NCBI GenBank assembly: GCA_963843755.1
Contig: CAWJLS010000008.1
Span: 372,001 to 436,000 of the forward strand
Source of the DNA: CAWJLS01 sp963843755
GTDB lineage: Bacteria > Acidobacteriota > Thermoanaerobaculia > Multivoradales > DATKCC01
Reading direction: 5' to 3'
Length of the DNA: 64,000 nucleotides
This document shows positions 7,642 to 16,696 of the stretch, in pieces (within the stretch, counting starts at the first letter, position 1; each line of letters starts with the position of its first letter). Under the pieces are notes generated by a model, which was not told the DNA's origin, ran no database searches, and saw only the letters and a program-made list of their open reading frames with translations. A program made the position numbers and the translations under genes.

Positions 7642-10104
7642 ATGGATCTCTTCGTCAAGCAGCTCCGGTATACCCTGCGTGGCCTGGCCGCCACGCCCGC
7701 CTTCACGATCACGGCCGTCGTCACGCTCGCCCTCGGTATCGGGGCGGCGGCGGCGGTGTTCAGCGTGGTCCACGGGGTGCTGCTCAAGCCGCTGCCGTTC
7801 GAGCGGCCGGACCGGCTGGTGGGGGTCTGGCACGAGGCGCCGGGCATGGGGTGGCAGAAGATCAACCAGGCCCCGGCCCTCTACCTGACCTACCGGGAGG
7901 AGAATCGGACCTTCGTCGACACCGGGATCTGGGACAACACCCGGGCGACGGTGACCGGCACGGCGGAGCCGGAGGAGGTGCCGGCGATGCTGGTGACCGA
8001 TGGCACGTTGCCGCTCCTCGGGGTGAAGCCCTTGCTGGGGCGGACCTTCACCAAGGAGGACGACTCGCCGGGCACCGAGGAGACGGTGATGCTCACCTAC
8101 GGCTTCTGGCAGAGCCACTTCGGCGGTGACCGAGAGGTGATCGGCCAGAGCCTGACGGTCGACGGTAAGCCGAGGACGGTGATCGGCGTGCTCCGGAAGG
8201 ATCTCCAGTTCCTGGACTACGATCCGTCGCTCTTCCTGCCCATGCGGATCGACCGCAAGGACCTCATGTTCGGCAACTTCAGCTTCCAGGGCGTGGCGCG
8301 GCTGCGTGACGGCGTCACCATCGAGCAGGCGAACGAGGACGTGGCGCGGATGATCCCGATCGCTCTCGACCGCTTTCCGATGCCGCCCGGGTTCTCGAAG
8401 CAGATGGTCGAGGAGATGAAGTTCGGTCCGCAACTGACCTGGCTCAAGGACGATGTGATCGGTGACGTGGGCAAGGCGCTCTGGGTGCTCCTGGGCACCG
8501 TCGGGATCGTCCTGCTGGTGGCGTGCGCGAACGTCGCCAATCTGCTGCTGGTGCGGGCGGAGAGCCGTCATCGCCAGCTCGCCATCCGCTCCGCCCTGGG
8601 CGCCGGCCGAGGCCGCCTCGGCCGGGACCTGCTGCTGGAGAGCCTGGTGCTCGGGCTGGTCGGCGGCGGCCTCGGGCTCGGCCTGGCGGAGGCCGGGATC
8701 GTGCTGCTCCGGGCCCTCGATCCCCGGGGGCTGCCGCGGCTGGACGAGATCACGCTCGACCCGACGGTCGTGCTGTTCACCCTCGCGCTGTCGATCGCGG
8801 CTCCGGTCGTCTTCGGCCTCCTGCCGGTGGCGCGGCTGAAGCTGGCGGACATGGTGTCGGCGCTCAAGGAGGAGAGCCGGGGCGGCACCTCGGGAATCCG
8901 CAGCCGCAGGGTCCGGAACGTGCTCGTGGCGGGCCAGGTCGGCCTGGCGCTGGTGCTGATGGTCGGCTCCGGCTTGATGGTCCGGAGCTTCCTCGCCCTG
9001 CGCGACGTCCGGCCGGGGTTCGAGAACCCGGCCCAGGTGCTCACCTTCCGGGCGCCGGTGCCGGAGGCGGAGGTGGAGGAGCCGGCCCAGGTGGCGCTCC
9101 TGCACCAGCAGATCCTGGACGCTCTGCGGCGGGTCCCCGGGGTCACGTCGGTCGGCTTGAGCTCGTCGGCGACCATGGACGGATTCGACTCGAACGACCC
9201 GATCTTTGTCCAGGACTTCCCGGCTTCCGAGGGTCAGATGCCGCCGCTCCGGCGGTTCAAGTGGATCACGCCCGGCTACTTCGGGACCATGGGCAACCCG
9301 GTCCTGGCGGGCCGGGGGATCGACTGGGCGGACATCCACGACCGGCGGGGCGTGGCCGTGGTGACCAGAAACTTCGCGCTCGAGTACTGGAAGGACCCGG
9401 GCGAGGCGGTCGGCAAGCGTATCCGGGTCAGCCCGAAGGACCCGTGGCGGGAGATCGTCGGCGTGGTCGGAGACGTGCGGGACAACGGCGTCGACCAGCA
9501 TGCCGTGGCGACCATCTATTGGCCGCTGGTGACCACCGGGATCTGGGGGCAGGATCTGTACGTGCCGCGGTCGGTGGCCTACACCATCCGCTCGCCCCGG
9601 GTCGGCACCGCCAGCCTGGTCGACGACCTGAGCTCCGCCGTCTGGTCGGTCAACCCGCGGCTGCCCCTGGCCCAGGTGCGGACCATGGAAGAGATCTTGA
9701 GCCGCTCGATGGCGCGGACGTCGTTCACCCTGGTGATGCTCGCCATCGCTGCGATCACGGCCCTGCTGCTGGGCGGGGTCGGGATCTACGGCGTGACGTC
9801 CTACGTGGTCGCCCAGCGGAACCGGGAGATCGGGGTCCGCATGGCCCTGGGGGCGCAGCGGGGCGACGTCCGGGGGCTGGTGCTGCGGCAAGGGCTGGTG
9901 CTCGCCGCAGCAGGCATCGTGGCCGGGTTCGCCGCGGCGTTCGGGCTCTCCCAGTTGATGGGGGCGCTCCTGTATGGCGTCCAGCCGTTCGACCCGGTGA
10001 CCTTCGCGGCGGCCGGCTGCGGGGCGGCGCTGCTGGCGCTTTCGGCGAGCTGGCTGCCGGCGCGCCGTGCCGCGCGGGTCGACCCGGTGAAGACGCTGTA
10101 CTGA
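7642..10104 (+). CDS. ABC transporter permease, MacB/FtsX type (ADOP family)
   Basis: An 820-aa inner-membrane protein. It starts at the ATG after a strong GAGGAGG site at about 7629. The N-terminus RYTLRGLAATPAFTITAV, followed by the first membrane helix with LALGIGAAAAVFSVV, is the hallmark of MacB-like permeases. A periplasmic domain (about 50-250) is followed by an FtsX block of three helices (about 275-410), then a second copy of the same design (periplasmic about 450-680, helices 700-815, with IGVRMALGA and the end RAARVDPVKTL). Duplicated permeases of this kind, without an adjacent ATPase, are typical of Acidobacteria (ADOP family). This copy lacks the longer charged N-terminal leader of the paralogue at 18572. 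The transported substrate is unknown. No ATPase or regulator adjoins it. Confidence 0.88.
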   Translation: MDLFVKQLRYTLRGLAATPAFTITAVVTLALGIGAAAAVFSVVHGVLLKPLPFERPDRLVGVWHEAPGMGWQKINQAPALYLTYREENRTFVDTGIWDNTRATVTGTAEPEEVPAMLVTDGTLPLLGVKPLLGRTFTKEDDSPGTEETVMLTYGFWQSHFGGDREVIGQSLTVDGKPRTVIGVLRKDLQFLDYDPSLFLPMRIDRKDLMFGNFSFQGVARLRDGVTIEQANEDVARMIPIALDRFPMPPGFSKQMVEEMKFGPQLTWLKDDVIGDVGKALWVLLGTVGIVLLVACANVANLLLVRAESRHRQLAIRSALGAGRGRLGRDLLLESLVLGLVGGGLGLGLAEAGIVLLRALDPRGLPRLDEITLDPTVVLFTLALSIAAPVVFGLLPVARLKLADMVSALKEESRGGTSGIRSRRVRNVLVAGQVGLALVLMVGSGLMVRSFLALRDVRPGFENPAQVLTFRAPVPEAEVEEPAQVALLHQQILDALRRVPGVTSVGLSSSATMDGFDSNDPIFVQDFPASEGQMPPLRRFKWITPGYFGTMGNPVLAGRGIDWADIHDRRGVAVVTRNFALEYWKDPGEAVGKRIRVSPKDPWREIVGVVGDVRDNGVDQHAVATIYWPLVTTGIWGQDLYVPRSVAYTIRSPRVGTASLVDDLSSAVWSVNPRLPLAQVRTMEEILSRSMARTSFTLVMLAIAAITALLLGGVGIYGVTSYVVAQRNREIGVRMALGAQRGDVRGLVLRQGLVLAAAGIVAGFAAAFGLSQLMGALLYGVQPFDPVTFAAAGCGAALLALSASWLPARRAARVDPVKTLY

Positions 10105-10143
10105 CGCAGCGGGGTGGGGGGCGGGTCCGGTAGCATCACCGCC

Positions 10144-10590
10144 ATGGCACGACTGAAGGGGCCGCCGGGGCCGACCGATCCGGATCGCGGGATGTGGCAG
10201 GGGCGGTCGGTCGCTCGGCGGTTCATCTCGCCGGACGGCTGGACGGTGCTGGTCGGACGCACCGCGGCGGACAACGACCTGCTGTCGATCAAGCTCGCCT
10301 CCCCCCACGACTTCTGGTTCCACGTCGCCGGCCAGCCGGGGTCCCACGTGGTCGTCCTCAACCCGGACAAGGAGGACCGCCTGCCCCGGGAGACCGAGCG
10401 GTTCGCCGCGGGCCTGGCGGCGGGCTACTCGAGCGCGCGCAAGGGCGGGCGGGTGGCGGTCCACGCGGCGCGTGGCGAGGACGTGCGCAAGCCCCGGGGG
10501 TTGGCCGCCGGCAAGGTGACGCTCCGGCGGGAGAAGACGCTCCAGGTGGCGCCGCTCCGGGCCGGCGACGACGGCGTGGCGGAGAGCTGA
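10144..10590 (+). CDS. Stand-alone NFACT-R (DUF814) domain protein
   Basis: A 148-aa soluble protein, starting at the ATG at 10144 rather than the upstream in-frame GTG, because the domain begins soon after. The text RRFISPDGWTVLVGRTAADN, then DFWFHVAGQPGSHVV, is the core of the NFACT RNA-binding domain found at the C-terminus of RqcH/FbpA-type proteins, which bind tRNA or peptidyl-tRNA on stalled large ribosomal subunits. Here the domain is alone, with no NFACT-N or coiled coil. Stand-alone NFACT-R proteins are known in several phyla, but their role is less clear. Its partner would have to be encoded elsewhere. It lies 39 bases after the permease and 102 bases before the binding-protein gene, with no functional link to either. 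Confidence 0.82.
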   Translation: MARLKGPPGPTDPDRGMWQGRSVARRFISPDGWTVLVGRTAADNDLLSIKLASPHDFWFHVAGQPGSHVVVLNPDKEDRLPRETERFAAGLAAGYSSARKGGRVAVHAARGEDVRKPRGLAAGKVTLRREKTLQVAPLRAGDDGVAES

Positions 10591-10692
10591 GGACGGCGAG
10601 GCGGAGGGCCGGTCGCGCCCTGCGCCCCGGTTCGGTGCTTCGGGGCACCTTACTCAAGGGCACCCCTGCATCACGTCCGAGGAGCACCTGTC

Positions 10693-12174
10693 ATGTCCGA
10701 TCCGTCTGCATCCGCCGAAGGAAAGACCCTGCGCGTCGGTCTGCTCGCTCCGGTCCACGAGCTGGACCCGTGGGGCAAGCACGACTTCGAGAGCACCATG
10801 ATCCTGGCGCACGTCTTCGAGTCGCCGCTCGCCCAAGCCCAAGCTCAGGTTCAGGCCCAGGCTCAGGCCGACGCCGGCGGGCCCAGGGAGGGCGACCGGG
10901 CGCCGACGCCCCTGCTGCTGGCCGAGCCGCTCCAGCGCTCCGCCGACGGCCGGACCCTGTCGGCGGCGGTCCGGCAGGACGTGCGATTCTCCGACGGCAC
11001 GGCGCTGACCGCCGACGTGCTGGCCGCCTCCCTCACCCGGTCGAAAGTGTTCCGCCGCATGGCGGACGTCGAGGCCGACGGCGACCGGGTGGTCTTCCGC
11101 CCGAAGCATGCCGGCGCGCGGCTCGACCTGGGCCTCAGCCAACGGTTCTGCGGCGTCGTCCTGGAGCGCGGTGGCACCGCCCTCGGCACCGGCCCCTACC
11201 GGATCGATCCGGCCTCGACGCCGGAGCACACCCGCCTGGTGCGCAACCCCGAGTACCGCGAGCCGGTCGACATCGACACGATCGAGTTCGTCGCCTACCC
11301 GGCGGACGCGGACGGCCGTCCGGAAGCGTTGCTGGCGGCGGTGGAGCGGGGCGAGGTCGACTTCTGCAACGTCGTCTCGCGGGAGGACATCGGCCGGCTC
11401 AAGGGCGTGCGCAAGTGGATCGAGCCCGGCAGCGGGACGGCGATCCTCTACTTCAACACCGAGCGTCCCGCCGTGCGCGACCCCAAGGCGCGGCAGGCCC
11501 TGGCCCGGGCGATCGACCGGGCGGCGGCGGCCCGGTGCTGCTACCCGAACCCGGTCGCCTTCACCGCCACGGGGCTGCTGCCGCCGATGATGGGCTCGAT
11601 GCGCGACGGCATCCACTACGACCCGAAGCAGGCCGGCGTCCAGTTCCGGTCGCTCGACGAGCGCCCGGAGCGGCTGACCCTGCTGCTGATCCACGGCCCA
11701 CGCCCCTACCTGCCCCAGCCGCGGGCGGTGGCCGATGGGCTGGTGGCCCAGCTCGGCGCCCTCGGCATCCAGGTGGACGTCCGCCAACCGGCGACGCTCG
11801 AGGACTACTTCCGCGAGGCGGTGCGGGGCGACTACGACCTGGCCCTCTCCGGCTGGGTCGCCGACGCGTCCGACCCGGCCGACTTCCTGGAGACGATCCT
11901 GGCGCCGGACTCGGTCCCGAGCGGCGGCCAGCACCTGATCGACGGCAACCTCAGCCACTGGAAGAGCGACGCCGTCAAGGCGGCGATCGACCGCTTCGCC
12001 GAGGACTCGAGCGAGGCGGCCAAGCAGGCGATCCTCGAGATCCTCAAAACCGAGACGCCGATGCTGCCGCTGATCTACGGTCCGACCATCTTCGTCTACT
12101 CGCTGCGGGTGGTCGAGTTCAAGCCGTCGCCGCTGGGGATTCCGGAGTTCGGCAAGATGAAGCTCGCGGACTGA
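10693..12174 (+). CDS. Family 5 extracellular solute-binding-like protein, without a signal peptide
   Basis: A 493-aa protein of the SBP_bac_5 (oligopeptide/nickel-binding) fold. Supporting text includes LQRSADGRTLSAAVRQDVRF with SDGTALTADV, the LGTGPYRI motif, VRNPEYRE, YFNTERPAVRDPKARQALAR, and the late ALSGWVADASDPADF. Members normally sit outside the cell and feed an ABC importer. Here the N-terminus (MSDPSASAEGKTLRVGLLAP) has no hydrophobic leader or lipobox, so the protein as read would stay in the cytoplasm. Residues 47-60 are an Ala/Gln repeat (AQAQAQVQAQAQADA-like) inserted in the first lobe. No permease or ATPase gene adjoins it. It may be a cytoplasmic binding protein, or the start may be misread. 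The upstream gap contains a small hairpin (GGTGC...GCACC, 10634-10649) without a T tract. Confidence 0.78.
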   Translation: MSDPSASAEGKTLRVGLLAPVHELDPWGKHDFESTMILAHVFESPLAQAQAQVQAQAQADAGGPREGDRAPTPLLLAEPLQRSADGRTLSAAVRQDVRFSDGTALTADVLAASLTRSKVFRRMADVEADGDRVVFRPKHAGARLDLGLSQRFCGVVLERGGTALGTGPYRIDPASTPEHTRLVRNPEYREPVDIDTIEFVAYPADADGRPEALLAAVERGEVDFCNVVSREDIGRLKGVRKWIEPGSGTAILYFNTERPAVRDPKARQALARAIDRAAAARCCYPNPVAFTATGLLPPMMGSMRDGIHYDPKQAGVQFRSLDERPERLTLLLIHGPRPYLPQPRAVADGLVAQLGALGIQVDVRQPATLEDYFREAVRGDYDLALSGWVADASDPADFLETILAPDSVPSGGQHLIDGNLSHWKSDAVKAAIDRFAEDSSEAAKQAILEILKTETPMLPLIYGPTIFVYSLRVVEFKPSPLGIPEFGKMKLAD

Positions 12175-12301
12175 ACCGATCGTCCCCTCGTCGGATCGTC
12201 CTTCGGCGAGGCCGTTCGAGACGGCAGAGGGTTGTGCAAGCAGCCTCTCGAGAAGGGGTACGGCCGGAGTGCGCAAGCCGTCCAGTGCGGGCCTTCGTGG
12301 C

Positions 12302-12371
12302 ATTACAAACCAGAGATTTGTGGATATTGTAATACCAGGGCGTTGACGAGCGCCTTGCGGGTGGGTAGGCT
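12302..12371 (+). promoter_or_regulatory. Candidate promoter and inverted repeat upstream of the signalling genes
   Basis: This lies in the 295-base gap before the histidine kinase gene. An AT-rich inverted repeat, ATTACAA (12302-12308) and TTGTAAT (12327-12333), is followed by TTGACG (12343-12348) and, 17 bases later, TAGGCT (12366-12371). The last two could be -35 and -10 elements. AT-rich dyads stand out in this GC-rich DNA. Function is inferred from position and pattern only. Confidence 0.35.
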
Positions 12372-12469
12372 TCATCCTTCACGAGTGCTGCAGGGCATGA
12401 ACGGCGGAAGGGAAAGGAGCTTCGGAGAGTGAGAGTCCACCCAGACGCAGAATCGGCAGTTTCGACGGC

Positions 12470-14689
12470 ATGGTGATGGGAAGCAGAGACATCCTGGCCC
12501 AGGCACGAGCGCTCTGCGAGGTGGAGCTTCTGCCGGTGGCGCTCTGCTTGGTCGAGCCTGAGCCCTTCGGCAGGATCCTCTGTGCCAACGCACGGTTCGT
12601 ACAGTTGTTCGGTCCCAGCGCCGTTGGGCGAAAGGCGGTGAAGTTCTATCAGGATCCTGCGGATCGGGAGCGGTTCCTGGCGAAGTTGACCTCCGTGACG
12701 AAGGGCGGCGGCCTCGATGTCCGGGAGGAATCTCTCCGCCTGACGATCGACGGCCAACCACTGGTCGTCAAGGACTTCACAAAGATCCTGCGCAACGAGA
12801 AGGGCGAGGTGGCTGGCCACCTCTCGTGCCTTATCGAGTACGCGGAGGAGGACCATGCCCTGGGACTTGTCCACGATCTCCCGGTGGGCATTTTCGGGCT
12901 CGATGCAGAGGACGCTCTGACGTTCTACAACCAGCGCCTGGCAGAGCTGTTCGGCTGCCCGGACAGGGGAGAGCTACAAAGCGCATTTGCGTCCGAGGCG
13001 GTTCTGGATCGCGAGGAGGGCCAGAGGCTACGGCGTGCCCTGGACCAGGACGGAAGCGTCCGCGACTACCGGCTAGAGCTCGTCCGCGGCAACAAGACGT
13101 TCATCGGTTCGGTCACGGCACTTCGTATCCCCCGGGAGCCGGACCGGCCCTACGCCGGATGTGAAGGCGCGATCATCGACGTGACGAGCGAGGAGGGCTA
13201 CCGTCACCTCATCGACGAGATGCCGATCGCACTGTTCGAGCTGCGCAGGGAGGGCGAGGTAGGGCCTGTTCCACGAGAGATCATCACCTACTGCAATCCG
13301 GCGTTTGCCAGCATCAACGGGTATGAGACGGTGGAGGAGGTTCTCAGGCGCCCGATCGAGGACTTCCACCAGTCTAGGGAGAGTTACCAGGAAGCTCTGG
13401 CTTCCTTCGAGGAGCGGGAGGCAAAGCATGACGAGACCCCCGTCGAGCTCCCGATCAGGAAGCGCCGCGGAGAGGAGGAGGTGGAGCGGTCGGTTTCTGT
13501 CAACGCGCGGTTCGTTCGAGATCGTGCCGGGCGGGTGATCGGTCGGTTGGGAGTCTCCCGGGACGTGACGGACGAGCGTGGGCTCCGGGAATGGAACGAG
13601 CTTCTCACTCGAGACATCGGAAACCTTCTCCACAGCTACTCCTCGAGCATGATGTCGCTTCGGCACACGCTCGATCTATCCCTTGAGCTTTCCGGGGAGA
13701 GCCCTTTCGGAGACGTTGCCCGGGCCGGCGCGTTGGAGAAACTTCTCGAGCACTTCGAGAAACCACGGCTGGCTCTGGCAGACGCCCTCTCAGAGCTTCT
13801 GGAGAAGAGGCAGGAGAAGCATGCCGCGGGAGCATGGCAAGACGAGGACTGGGACGCGCTGGGACGGAACAGGAAGTTGCTCGCCTTTCGTGTGCGGCAC
13901 TTACCGGAAGAGCTCCGCTACGCCACCCTCCGCCAGATCGCGGCGGAGTGTCTGGCGGTCCTCTCCCGCCTAGAAGCAGGAAGGCTACCCCGGGAGTTCG
14001 AGAAGAGGGCACGGGTTGCTGCCATGGAGCTTCGGCGCCTCGGAACTCAACTGGCGCTTCTACTGGCCAAGGGCAAGATCGTCGAGTTGGGCGACGAGCT
14101 GCGGGCGGTGAGAGAGGTCGTGACCCGGCGGTCACGGCGGGTGGCAGAGTGGGAAATCCTACGGATCGAAGAGCTGGTTCGGGGAGGATTGGCAGAGGTA
14201 GCCGAATATGCACAGAGCCGAGATGTTCAGCTACGCAGCGAGCTCGAAGAGGACGCTCTGGGGGCTGAGGTCGAGGGAGACGAGCGCGATCTGGCACGCG
14301 CGATCGGCAACATTTTCCACAACGCGGTCAAGTACTCCTGGCACCGGGAGGCTGGAGCCTACGCCACGGTGCGGATGTCGATCGGAGGCGGCAAGGTGGT
14401 GCTCGAAGTCGTCAACTACGGTGTGCCCATTCCCCCGGACGAGCTCGAGCTCGTGTTCAAGATCGGTGTCCGGGGTCGTTTCTCCGGCGACCGGCGCCGG
14501 GTGGGCACCGGGATCGGCCTCTGGGATGCGCAGTGGGTAGCACGGAACCACCAGGGGCGCTTGACTATCGAAAGCCGACCTGCGTCGTCAGGTAGGGACA
14601 AAAACGATTTTCAGCAACCGTTCTTGACGACGGTGCGGCTGGAGTTACCCCTTGTACAAGGGACTGGAGGGTCACGGTTTGGCAGATGA
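12470..14689 (+). CDS. PAS-domain sensor histidine kinase with a non-standard phosphoacceptor region
   Basis: A 739-aa soluble kinase with three PAS-like segments (about 12-125, 130-240 and 245-370; the last ends in RLGVSRDVTDERG, a typical PAS end). The dimerisation region reads LLTRDIGNLLHSYSSS, so His388 is the likely phosphoacceptor; the common HELRTPL box is absent. The ATPase domain is clear: N box AIGNIFHNAVKYS (Asn618), G1-like NYGVPIPPDEL and G2 GTGIGLWDA. There are no membrane helices, so it should sense a cytoplasmic signal or a membrane partner. Its last codons overlap the receiver gene, and a four-helix membrane protein follows, so the three are probably one operon and one pathway. 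Start choice among ATG 12470, GTG 12473 and ATG 12476 is open. Confidence 0.85.
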   Translation: MVMGSRDILAQARALCEVELLPVALCLVEPEPFGRILCANARFVQLFGPSAVGRKAVKFYQDPADRERFLAKLTSVTKGGGLDVREESLRLTIDGQPLVVKDFTKILRNEKGEVAGHLSCLIEYAEEDHALGLVHDLPVGIFGLDAEDALTFYNQRLAELFGCPDRGELQSAFASEAVLDREEGQRLRRALDQDGSVRDYRLELVRGNKTFIGSVTALRIPREPDRPYAGCEGAIIDVTSEEGYRHLIDEMPIALFELRREGEVGPVPREIITYCNPAFASINGYETVEEVLRRPIEDFHQSRESYQEALASFEEREAKHDETPVELPIRKRRGEEEVERSVSVNARFVRDRAGRVIGRLGVSRDVTDERGLREWNELLTRDIGNLLHSYSSSMMSLRHTLDLSLELSGESPFGDVARAGALEKLLEHFEKPRLALADALSELLEKRQEKHAAGAWQDEDWDALGRNRKLLAFRVRHLPEELRYATLRQIAAECLAVLSRLEAGRLPREFEKRARVAAMELRRLGTQLALLLAKGKIVELGDELRAVREVVTRRSRRVAEWEILRIEELVRGGLAEVAEYAQSRDVQLRSELEEDALGAEVEGDERDLARAIGNIFHNAVKYSWHREAGAYATVRMSIGGGKVVLEVVNYGVPIPPDELELVFKIGVRGRFSGDRRRVGTGIGLWDAQWVARNHQGRLTIESRPASSGRDKNDFQQPFLTTVRLELPLVQGTGGSRFGR

Positions 14690-15203
14690 GAGCATTCTCT
14701 GGGTGGAGGACGAGGCGTCCGTCGAGCTCCAATATCTGTGCGCGCCTGTCGTGACGGCTGGCTACGATCTTCGCGTGGCGACCGACGCGAGCCAAGCGAT
14801 CGCCGAGCTTCGGAAGCGGGAATTCGCCGCGGTCATCTTCGACATTCGCATTCCTCCAGGATCGGACCCACGGTGGATTGACTTGTACAACCGGGCGGGA
14901 GCCGACCCTGCCGCAGCTCGACTGGGGTTGCACCTTCTCCGGGCTCTCCTGCTACCGGATGATGAAGATACGCAAGTCAAGCTGAAGAGCGATGAAGTTC
15001 CGGCTTGGTTGAGGGGAGATCGGTGCGCTGTGTTCTCGGTAGAGGCCGAACGTGCCGTAGACGGAGATCTGGCAGCTACGGGGTTGAAAGAGGTCAAGAC
15101 CAAGGGCCCCAACCTGGATGTGATGGCCTTGCTTGGGCTCATCGAAGCAGTACTCCAGACACCTGGCGGAGACGAGAGCGGTGTCACGTCTACAGCTAGA
15201 TAG
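14679..15203 (+). CDS. Receiver-domain response regulator (single domain)
   Basis: The text SILWVEDEASVELQYL (acidic pair Glu-Asp-Glu) and AAVIFDIRIPPGSD (Asp55, predicted phosphorylation site) are those of a CheY-like receiver. VFSVEAER and VKTKGP fit the positions of the conserved Ser/Thr and Lys. The loop after the phosphorylated Asp is longer than usual (PPGSDPRWIDLYNRAGADPA). No DNA-binding or enzymatic output domain follows, so output is probably by protein contact. I chose the TTG at 14679, which overlaps the kinase stop by 11 bases; a TTG at 14652 would add nine residues. It is the expected phosphorylation partner of the upstream kinase. Confidence 0.75.
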   Translation: MADESILWVEDEASVELQYLCAPVVTAGYDLRVATDASQAIAELRKREFAAVIFDIRIPPGSDPRWIDLYNRAGADPAAARLGLHLLRALLLPDDEDTQVKLKSDEVPAWLRGDRCAVFSVEAERAVDGDLAATGLKEVKTKGPNLDVMALLGLIEAVLQTPGGDESGVTSTAR

Positions 15204-16527
15204 GACGGATTGGTGGGCCGTTCTACTCCATTCTGTCGCTGTGTTCGGAGCCGCGCTGATCGTCTCGGTCCACCAGTTCATATTAGATAAGTCAGTCTTG
15301 GCAGCATTTGTTCAAGTTTACGTAATGCTCACCATCTTTGCGATGGGGGCTCCGGAGCTGCTCCTGAACACTGTCGGCAGAGACGGAGTTCGGAAATTGG
15401 TCCAAGAGACCTTCCGGTTTCCGCGGTCGGGACGGATTCTCGTCCTCTTCTTGGGCTTCGGTGCTTTGACCTCCGCGACATACGAGGCTTTCCCGGAATC
15501 CATCGTTGGTGACCGCTGCGCGCTGACGCGAGTGATCGTGGTGACTCTTGTGGCGAGCCTGTCAGCGACTCTTCTCAGCGTCCTTTCCTACGTCCGAAAC
15601 TTCCAGTGGGAAAAGATGGTTCGCCGCATCGGTGGCAAAGCGAGAGAGTGCCTTGGAGCACCATTACCCAAGAAGCCACCGGATAGAGTAGCTCCAGGCA
15701 CTGAAAAGTTGAAGAATACTCTGGGCAAAGCCCTGCGGAGCTTGGAGCAGTTGGGAGCGGCAGGGAGGACCCATGCGGAATGGGGAAGGATTCTGAGAGA
15801 GCTGTGTCGCCTTGCAGCGGAAGTCACGAGGTCTGACCGTTATGGGGGTAATAGCCTGGAAGCGGTGATTCGCTCGGTTGTGTCGGTCATCAAGGGGAAC
15901 TCGAGGTTCACGAGTGCAAAGAACATGGTCGAGGGCCTCAACGCGGTCGAGGCGATCCAAGGCTCGATTCGAGCGACCGGAAAGCAGAAGACCGAGGACG
16001 AAAGGCGGGTTCAAGAGGCTCTCTTCAACGTATCGACCTTTATTCTGGACGTTGCGATCGAGACCCCGGGAGGTGGCTACGAGGGAGTCGTCGAGAGGGC
16101 CATTTCGAGTCTCGAAGACCAACCCGCCCGGCAATTTGTCTTGCTGCGCAAGACACTGGATCTGAAGGAGTCGCCACTACGTCAAAAGGCAGCAATCCTC
16201 CTCAGGGCGGCTTACAGGAGCGAAGAAGACCCGGGATTGCGCATCGAGCGCTGCTCGCGACTCGCAGGTTTCGCGGCCTTGCTCCGCGAGCAGGGCCGGG
16301 CGGAGCAGCGGTGGGTGAAGGAGCGGATCGTCACGTCCCTCGACGGAGCTCTATCCGAGGTTCTCGCTGAGGCGTACGAGTGGATGTTCAAGAGCGGTGA
16401 GTTTTCGGTCGCCAGCGCTCTGGACCGTTGGAGGGAGGAGGTTGCCGCGGAGGGGGCGGAGCGGAGCACCCGAGGGTGCTCGTCTCCTCTGGTTACCATC
16501 AACGTTTCGCTTTTTGGGCGTCCGTGA
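15181..16527 (+). CDS. Four-helix membrane protein with long cytoplasmic helical domain, unknown function
   Basis: A protein of 448 aa if started at the GTG at 15181, overlapping the receiver gene by 23 bases; an upstream start at 15133 would add 16 polar residues. Four hydrophobic segments are visible in the first 150 residues (about 11-33, 38-62, 82-98 and 120-140), the first beginning at WWAVLLHSVAVFGAALIV. The rest is a charged, mostly helical domain without a recognised family. Overlap with the receiver gene suggests translational coupling and a shared job, perhaps as membrane target or sensor input of the two-component pair. The DNA here looks less GC-rich than its neighbours, as in the two preceding genes. 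Confidence 0.7.
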   Translation: MSRLQLDRTDWWAVLLHSVAVFGAALIVSVHQFILDKSVLAAFVQVYVMLTIFAMGAPELLLNTVGRDGVRKLVQETFRFPRSGRILVLFLGFGALTSATYEAFPESIVGDRCALTRVIVVTLVASLSATLLSVLSYVRNFQWEKMVRRIGGKARECLGAPLPKKPPDRVAPGTEKLKNTLGKALRSLEQLGAAGRTHAEWGRILRELCRLAAEVTRSDRYGGNSLEAVIRSVVSVIKGNSRFTSAKNMVEGLNAVEAIQGSIRATGKQKTEDERRVQEALFNVSTFILDVAIETPGGGYEGVVERAISSLEDQPARQFVLLRKTLDLKESPLRQKAAILLRAAYRSEEDPGLRIERCSRLAGFAALLREQGRAEQRWVKERIVTSLDGALSEVLAEAYEWMFKSGEFSVASALDRWREEVAAEGAERSTRGCSSPLVTINVSLFGRP

Positions 16528-16696
16528 CGGTAGGGCGCGGTAGCCGGGCAGTGCGACGGTGTTTCTGGTGCGTTGGAAGTTGCTTTACCCCTTCGCTGCT
16601 GTCCTGACCTACACCTCGACATGCAACACTCGATCGTGCTCCTGGCGAGGGCTATGAGCGAAACTTCTTCTCGCTCGGACGCCCGCATTTCTTGGC

